A stretch of DNA of 37,872 nucleotides from an uncultured Clostridia bacterium (GTDB lineage Bacteria > Bacillota > Clostridia > TANB77 > CAG-508), in the NCBI GenBank assembly GCA_944392505.1, contig CALXWU010000006.1, forward strand, positions 1 through 37,872, written 5' to 3'. Position numbers and translations under genes: made by a program. Each line of letters begins with the position of its first letter. Within the stretch, counting starts at the first letter, position 1. Positions 33,806-37,872 of the stretch are shown here, one piece after another. The notes under the pieces are model-generated. The model was not told where the DNA came from. It saw nothing but the letters and a program-made list of their open reading frames with translations, and ran no database searches.

Positions 33806-35536
33806 CTATTCGTCTATTTCATTATTAGAATTTATATCGTTATTTTCTTCTTCATTACTTGTTTCTATTGTTTCTGCTGGTTTTGTCCCTCTACGTATAA
33901 TTCTAGTCATAGGATCATATGTGTCTTTTGAAAGTGAGGTTTTTGATACCACTTCCCCATTTAGCTTCAAAATTCTATATGCTTCACTCGTACAACCTGT
34001 ATATCCTGATTGCTCTACTACTTCTTTTCCCTCTGCTAAGGTTGGATCGTCTTCATATACAGTTGTATATGGTAAATATGAATTTACAACTGACTGTATT
34101 AATACTTCATATTCAGTTTCTTCTTTTATTCCATATATAGCCATTTTACAAACGCCATTTTTGGCTTCTGCTTCTATTCTGATAGGATAAGTTCTTGTGT
34201 TTTTAAATTGAAAGTCAATTGATCCCCATGCTACAGTGGCGTCTCTGCTTGCAGAAACATATGATGTAAGGAATTGATGATTGCTTCTATCTACAATTTC
34301 TAAATTAGCAAGAAGTGCTGCATTATATAGTGTAGATGAGGTTTGACATATTCCCCCTCCTACGTCTTGAACAACTCTACCTCCAGCATATGCGCCAGCT
34401 TCTTTGTACCCAGCTGCTATTGTTCTTTCTCCGACTGTTTGATTGTATGAGAATATTTCTCCTGGCATTACAATTGTCCCATCTATTTTTTCTGCTGAAA
34501 TTGATAAATTATTGCTTCTATTTTTATTACTTGGATCATATATAGTTGTGTATTCACTAAGCAAATCCGGAAAAGCTTCTTCTCCTAAATCATCTAAGGT
34601 CTTTTCTGCTAGTGTTATTTTTAAAGGAATTACATATTCATCTTTATCTTCTGATATAATTTCTTTTGCTGCTTCAATTGATACTGCAAAGTCAACTCCA
34701 TTTACGTGTGTGTGGACAGTTGTAGGATTTTTTGAAACATAAGCATCCTGAGGCTCTTTGTAAATTTCATTTCTAATTTTTTCAACGTCAATTGCTTCTG
34801 GCTGTACTTGTTCAGTTGGGATTGTTATTATATCATATATTTTGTTTATTTGTTTTAGTTCGTTTAGTATTTGTTCCTTTAACTCATCAGTTTTGATGGT
34901 TAGTCCTGCTTTTCCTTTTACAATAATAAGTTCTTCATCTTCTATATAATAGCTGCTTTGCACTACCGCTCCTGGTAATTTTGAAGAGATATCAGCAATT
35001 TTTTCTATTAAAGTTTCTTCATCATAATTTAAGCTACAGTCAATATCTTTTCCAAATAGCGTTACCCATAAAATTCCATAATTATTGGTAACAATATTTC
35101 CATCTCTTCCTATATTATAAGCTTGATTTACAGCATTTTCCACATCAAATACTGCATTAATTTGATTAGCATTTAAACTAGTTTCATAATCATCTTTTTT
35201 TAAAAATAATTCTTCTGAGATCTTTGCATTAATAACATCTTTTACAGCTTTATTTGCCTCTTCTCTAGTCATATTACTTACGTCTATTCCCATAATAGAA
35301 ATATTATCAAATATTTTTTCATTGTTGATATTTATTAAAGCAAAAATTACTGAAAATATTAAAACAAGAATTAGTATTGAAATAATTGCAATTGGCAATA
35401 TTAATTTTCTATCGTTTTTGATAACATTTTCTTTTTCTTCGCAACCCTTGGCATCATCATTTACTTTAATTTTCTTTACTTCTTCTTTATTTGTATTTGT
35501 TTCGAGCTTTTCCCCTTTTTCTTTATCTTTGCTCAT
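33806..35536 (-). CDS. VanW-family cell-wall protein (YoaR-like, PG-binding and G5 domains)
   Basis: 576 aa. A long charged cytoplasmic N-terminus (residues 1-45), one transmembrane helix (about 46-70), then a YoaR-type peptidoglycan-binding-like domain (with GIDVSNMTREEANKAV). The VanW domain follows (about 340-490: GEIFSYNQTVGERTIAAGY, VVQDVGGGICQTSSTLYNAAL, DRSNHQF), then a G5-like beta domain and an Asn/Glu-rich tail. VanW proteins are common envelope proteins of Clostridia; despite the name, they do not by themselves give vancomycin resistance, and their reaction is unresolved. GGAG precedes ATG 35536. No van genes lie near. Confidence 0.9.
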   Translation of the reverse strand: MSKDKEKGEKLETNTNKEEVKKIKVNDDAKGCEEKENVIKNDRKLILPIAIISILILVLIFSVIFALININNEKIFDNISIMGIDVSNMTREEANKAVKDVINAKISEELFLKKDDYETSLNANQINAVFDVENAVNQAYNIGRDGNIVTNNYGILWVTLFGKDIDCSLNYDEETLIEKIADISSKLPGAVVQSSYYIEDEELIIVKGKAGLTIKTDELKEQILNELKQINKIYDIITIPTEQVQPEAIDVEKIRNEIYKEPQDAYVSKNPTTVHTHVNGVDFAVSIEAAKEIISEDKDEYVIPLKITLAEKTLDDLGEEAFPDLLSEYTTIYDPSNKNRSNNLSISAEKIDGTIVMPGEIFSYNQTVGERTIAAGYKEAGAYAGGRVVQDVGGGICQTSSTLYNAALLANLEIVDRSNHQFLTSYVSASRDATVAWGSIDFQFKNTRTYPIRIEAEAKNGVCKMAIYGIKEETEYEVLIQSVVNSYLPYTTVYEDDPTLAEGKEVVEQSGYTGCTSEAYRILKLNGEVVSKTSLSKDTYDPMTRIIRRGTKPAETIETSNEEENNDINSNNEIDE

Positions 35537-35718
35537 AAAATCTATTACTCCTTCTTATTTTTATTTTATACCTTTTGCCAATTTTATATTACCATATTCC
35601 TCTAGTTTTTACAACACATTTTTCATCATAATTTTACAAAAATATATTTTTTTCACTAGACTTTTTTTTCCTTTTTATGTATAATAAATTTAAATTTTAT
35701 GAAAGAGGTTGATAAAAG

Positions 35719-36306
35719 ATGTTAGGTGATATGATTACTAGAATACGAAATGAAAAAAATGTTGCAAAATCAGAACTTGCAAGACGTACGAATATTAATA
35801 TAGGACATATTTCACACATCGAAAAAGAAGAAAGGAATCCTAGCCATAGAGCTTTAAGATCAATTTGTAGAGCTTTAGAAATTCCTTATCAACCATTAAT
35901 GTATATGTATGATAAAGTTTTTACTGAAGAGCAACTAGATAATAACATGCCTGAACATATTGCATATGATAAAGTTTTAGCAGTTGGGTCTTTAGATGCT
36001 TTTATTCCATGCCCGATAGATGTGCCAAATGCTTCAATTGCAGTAAAAATATCTGATGATACCATGAGTCCAAGGTTGGAAAAAGGTGATTATGCTTTTG
36101 TAGAATTTAATACTCCTCTAGAGAATAAAGATATTGGTATTTTCGAATTCAATGGAAAAATTATGATAAGAAGATATGTAATAAGAAAAGATTCTCTAGT
36201 ATTACGTGCAGATAATAAAAAATATTCTGATATAGTAATCTCTGACAATGATAAATATAATATAATAGGAAAGATTGTGGGAACCAATACCGGGTTAATT
36301 TTTTAA
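35719..36306 (+). CDS. XRE-S24 (CI/LexA-like) regulator with degenerate peptidase
   Basis: 195 aa. The N-terminal HTH (residues 4-60) contains KSELARRTNINIGHISHIEKEERNPS, a typical XRE/CI fold. The C-terminal half is an S24-like domain with the cleavage-loop-like LAVGS near 88-91 and ISDDTMSPRLEKGDYAF at 111-127. The catalytic Ser of the G-D-S-M motif is Thr here (T115), and the Lys of the general base site is Arg (R151 in IMIRRY), so RecA-induced self-cleavage is unlikely. The protein may instead sense by dimerisation or ligand. A TATAAT at 35680-35685 and GAGG precede ATG 35719. Neighbour genes give no target. Confidence 0.85.
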   Translation: MLGDMITRIRNEKNVAKSELARRTNINIGHISHIEKEERNPSHRALRSICRALEIPYQPLMYMYDKVFTEEQLDNNMPEHIAYDKVLAVGSLDAFIPCPIDVPNASIAVKISDDTMSPRLEKGDYAFVEFNTPLENKDIGIFEFNGKIMIRRYVIRKDSLVLRADNKKYSDIVISDNDKYNIIGKIVGTNTGLIF

Positions 36307-36353
36307 AATAATATATAAAAATATAAAATTTTACAATTTTTTTCAAAAATGTA

Positions 36354-36382
36354 TTGAATATTTTAAATTTTAATAATATAAT
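36354..36382 (+). promoter_or_regulatory. Sigma-A promoter of the CBM-like gene
   Basis: TTGAAT (36354-36359), 17-bp spacer, TATAAT (36377-36382). Confidence 0.7.
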
Positions 36383-36416
36383 CTATTATATTAACGAGAG
36401 ATAAAAGGAGTTTAAA

Positions 36417-36881
36417 ATGGAATTAGTAAAGAACATATTTTTTAATACTGATAAATTAATAGAAAATAGCACAGTAAAGATTTCTTATACAGGAAAATTA
36501 TTTCAAGATGACTCAGAAGAAGTCTTTGTTCATTATGGCTTTGGAAACAATTGGGATAATTTGAATGAAATACAAATGGAAAAAACAGAACTAGGATTTC
36601 AAGCTGAAATAGAGCTTAAATCTAGCGAAAGTTTAAATTTATGTTTTAGAAATTCAAATAATGAATGGGACAATAATGATGCACAAAACTATATTTTCCC
36701 TATTGAAAAAGCTGAACTAGCATTAGTAGTAAAAGATGAGGCTAGTATTGCATCTCCAAGAAGGTTAAGAAAAACATATTTATGGAGTAAAAAAATACGT
36801 TTAGCTGTATATAAAATAATTACATATTTACCAAAAATAATATCTGGTAATTATAAAAGAAAAGTAAATAATCAAGATTAA
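36417..36881 (+). CDS. Cytosolic CBM25/CBM53-like carbohydrate-binding protein
   Basis: 154 aa. Residues about 18-95 match the starch-binding CBM25/53 pattern: ISYTGKLFQDDSEEVFVHYGFG followed by NWDN, then LNLCFRNSNNEWDNNDAQNYIF, with the aromatic residues used to stack on sugars. The C-terminal 50 residues are basic and contain the segment RRLRKTYLWSKKIRLAVYKI. There is no signal peptide, so the protein should be cytosolic, for example bound to glycogen or to the membrane via the basic tail. AAAGGAG lies before ATG 36417. Its own promoter and terminator make it a single-gene unit. The binding partner is a guess. Confidence 0.7.
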   Translation: MELVKNIFFNTDKLIENSTVKISYTGKLFQDDSEEVFVHYGFGNNWDNLNEIQMEKTELGFQAEIELKSSESLNLCFRNSNNEWDNNDAQNYIFPIEKAELALVVKDEASIASPRRLRKTYLWSKKIRLAVYKIITYLPKIISGNYKRKVNNQD

Positions 36882-36932
36882 AATTTGATATTTTTGATAT
36901 TGCAATTCTTGAATAATTAATATTCTTCTTTT

Positions 36933-36973
36933 AAATAAACGATTTATACATATTAAGTATAAATCGTTTATTT
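36933..36973. terminator. Bidirectional terminator, 17-bp perfect stem
   Basis: Arms 36933-36949 and 36957-36973 with loop ATATTAA; lies between the CBM-like gene and the convergent SDR gene. Confidence 0.85.
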
Positions 36974-36974
36974 T

Positions 36975-37730
36975 CTACATATGCCAACCACCATTTATAG
37001 AGATAACTTCCCCTGTAGTATAATCATCTTCTATAAGCCATTTTACACATTTAGCAATACTTAGAGGAGACCCAATTCTATTAAGTGGAATTGCTGACTT
37101 GATTTCTTCAATATCTTCTTTTGAATATTCTTTATTCATATCAGTAGCTATAATCCCTGGTGCAATTGCATTAACACGTATATTAGAAGGGCCTAACTCT
37201 TTTGCCAATGCTTTTGTAAAACCAATTAGTCCAGCTTTAGCTGTAGAATAATGCACCTCCATACTACCACCTGTTATACCCCAAATTGAGGAAATATTAA
37301 TTATTACCCCTTCCTTGTTATGAATCATATTTTTAGCTGCTTCCCTAGTACAGTAAAAAGCTGATGTTAAATTATTGCTCATCATGTTATCCCAGTCATC
37401 ATCAGTTATTTCTGTAAATAATTTACTCTGTGATATTCCAGCATTATTAATAAGCACATCAATTTTGCCATATTTATTTATGGCGTAGTTTATGATGGCT
37501 GTAGCTTCCTCCTTTTTTGATACGTCTGCTTTAAAAATATCTACAGCATAGTCTTGTTTTTTTAGTTCACTTTCCACATCTTTAGCACATTGTTCTGATT
37601 TGTTATAATTTAAAATTACGCTATAACCTTCTTTTGCCAAGGTCTTAACAATTTCTGCTCCTATCCCCCTTGAGCCACCTGTAACCACTACTACTTTACT
37701 TACTATATTTTTTTCTTGATTTTCTACCAT
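36975..37730 (-). CDS. SDR oxidoreductase, YmfI-like (EF-P 5-aminopentanone reductase type)
   Basis: 251 aa, classical SDR. NAD(P) loop TGGSRGIG at about 17-24, NNAGIS, catalytic Ser in NISSIWG, and Y-STAK. The stretches ISQSKLF, SSIWG, EVHYSTAK, GFTKALAKELGPSNIRVN and IAPGIIATDMN fit the subgroup now named elongation factor P 5-aminopentanone reductase (B. subtilis YmfI) better than true FabG. YmfI reduces the modification on EF-P. FabG-like 3-ketoacyl-ACP reductase remains a possible alternative, although no fatty-acid synthesis genes are beside it. ATG 37730 is preceded by AAAGGAG at a rather long spacing (12). Confidence 0.8.
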   Translation of the reverse strand: MVENQEKNIVSKVVVVTGGSRGIGAEIVKTLAKEGYSVILNYNKSEQCAKDVESELKKQDYAVDIFKADVSKKEEATAIINYAINKYGKIDVLINNAGISQSKLFTEITDDDWDNMMSNNLTSAFYCTREAAKNMIHNKEGVIINISSIWGITGGSMEVHYSTAKAGLIGFTKALAKELGPSNIRVNAIAPGIIATDMNKEYSKEDIEEIKSAIPLNRIGSPLSIAKCVKWLIEDDYTTGEVISINGGWHM

Positions 37731-37764
37731 GATTTAAATTCGCTCCTTTATATGTTGGTGTTAA

Positions 37765-37799
37765 AAAAGAAGAACTAGGAAAATTCCAGTTCTTCTTTT
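37765..37799 (-). terminator. Terminator downstream of the edge tRNA-like sequence
   Basis: Arms 37765-37776 and 37788-37799 (AAAAGAAGAACT and complement) with a run of T's on the minus strand. It resembles the tRNA-Lys terminator (AGTTCTTCTTTT), as expected after a tRNA gene. Confidence 0.7.
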
Positions 37800-37803
37800 A
37801 GTT

Positions 37804-37843
37804 TGGAGCCACTTGTCCGACTTGAACGGACGACCTACTGATT
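37804..37843 (-). pseudogene. tRNA 3' part (interrupted, degenerate or cut by window edge)
   Basis: On the minus strand: CCA end, discriminator T, acceptor half AAGTGGC, a fully paired T arm GTCCG-TTCAAGT-CGGAC, variable loop and stem half TCAGT. The bases that should form the 5' anticodon stem do not pair with it, although AGTGGTA further on resembles a D loop. The 5' acceptor half GCCACTT would lie just past base 37872. It may be a remnant, an interrupted tRNA or an attachment site. U73 is common in tRNA-Gly and tRNA-Cys. Confidence 0.5.
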
Positions 37844-37872
37844 CATACTACTATAATTTTCATTACCACTAA

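Noticed and set aside
33806-35536. Vancomycin resistance gene
   Set aside because: VanW domains are widespread envelope proteins; no vanHAX or VanRS genes are present.
1-37872. CRISPR arrays or insertion sequences
   Set aside because: I saw no regularly spaced repeats, cas genes or transposase genes. The palindromic repeats are isolated.

Overview
The window is low-GC DNA with strong Shine-Dalgarno sites, consensus sigma-A promoters, hairpin terminators and TGA used as a stop codon. The gene families (spore-former-type HD-GYP regulator, VanW/YoaR protein, DUF4173, DUF2975-XRE pair, pilin-like proteins with FN3-like regions, ABC-F, Tex) point to a Bacillota genome of class Clostridia, probably an uncultured gut lineage. 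No marker gene fixes a genus.

Left part (1-6000) is accessory and eroded. It holds the 3' end of a DUF4143 ATPase gene, two small unknown genes, a D12 adenine methyltransferase followed by an OLD-like ATPase/TOPRIM protein (a candidate defence pair), and a convergent small gene. Next come a 3' half of a tRNA-Met gene without its 5' half, and a minus-strand run of a broken P-loop kinase, a half-length 2H phosphoesterase and a GNAT acetyltransferase joined by 4-base overlaps. This looks like an old integration or rearrangement boundary.

Middle-left (6000-13120, all minus strand) carries a Rieske-type flavin oxidoreductase, a 31-bp inverted repeat, a cluster of five DnaA-box-like sites in 98 bp, an XRE/DUF2975 pair, a transglutaminase-like gene overlapping a DUF4173 membrane protein gene, a cysteine-rich unknown and an HtrA protease.

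The centre (13269-25630) is the most interesting part. A 7.4-kb gene encodes a two-module NRPS (C-A-T-C-A-T-R) whose terminal reductase should release a dipeptide aldehyde. This is the architecture known from gut Clostridia that make peptide aldehydes which cyclise to pyrazinones. A long-chain acyl-CoA ligase is transcribed divergently from the NRPS. Directly downstream are a 7TM-PAS histidine kinase, probably on the NRPS transcript, and a REC-HD-GYP response regulator with its own promoter. I infer a make-and-sense unit in which the kinase may sense the NRPS product or the state it causes, and the output may be c-di-GMP turnover. No phosphopantetheinyl transferase or exporter lies in the window.

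Right part (25700-37872) is mostly housekeeping: a pilin-like surface protein, Tex, a DUF4352-type membrane protein, an ABC-F protein with a degenerate first signature motif, a CorA transporter, tRNA-Lys(CTT) with a consensus promoter and an odd leader hairpin, a small membrane protein, a VanW protein, an XRE-S24 regulator lacking both catalytic residues, a cytosolic CBM25/53-like protein and a YmfI-like reductase. A tRNA 3' part followed by a terminator lies at the right edge.
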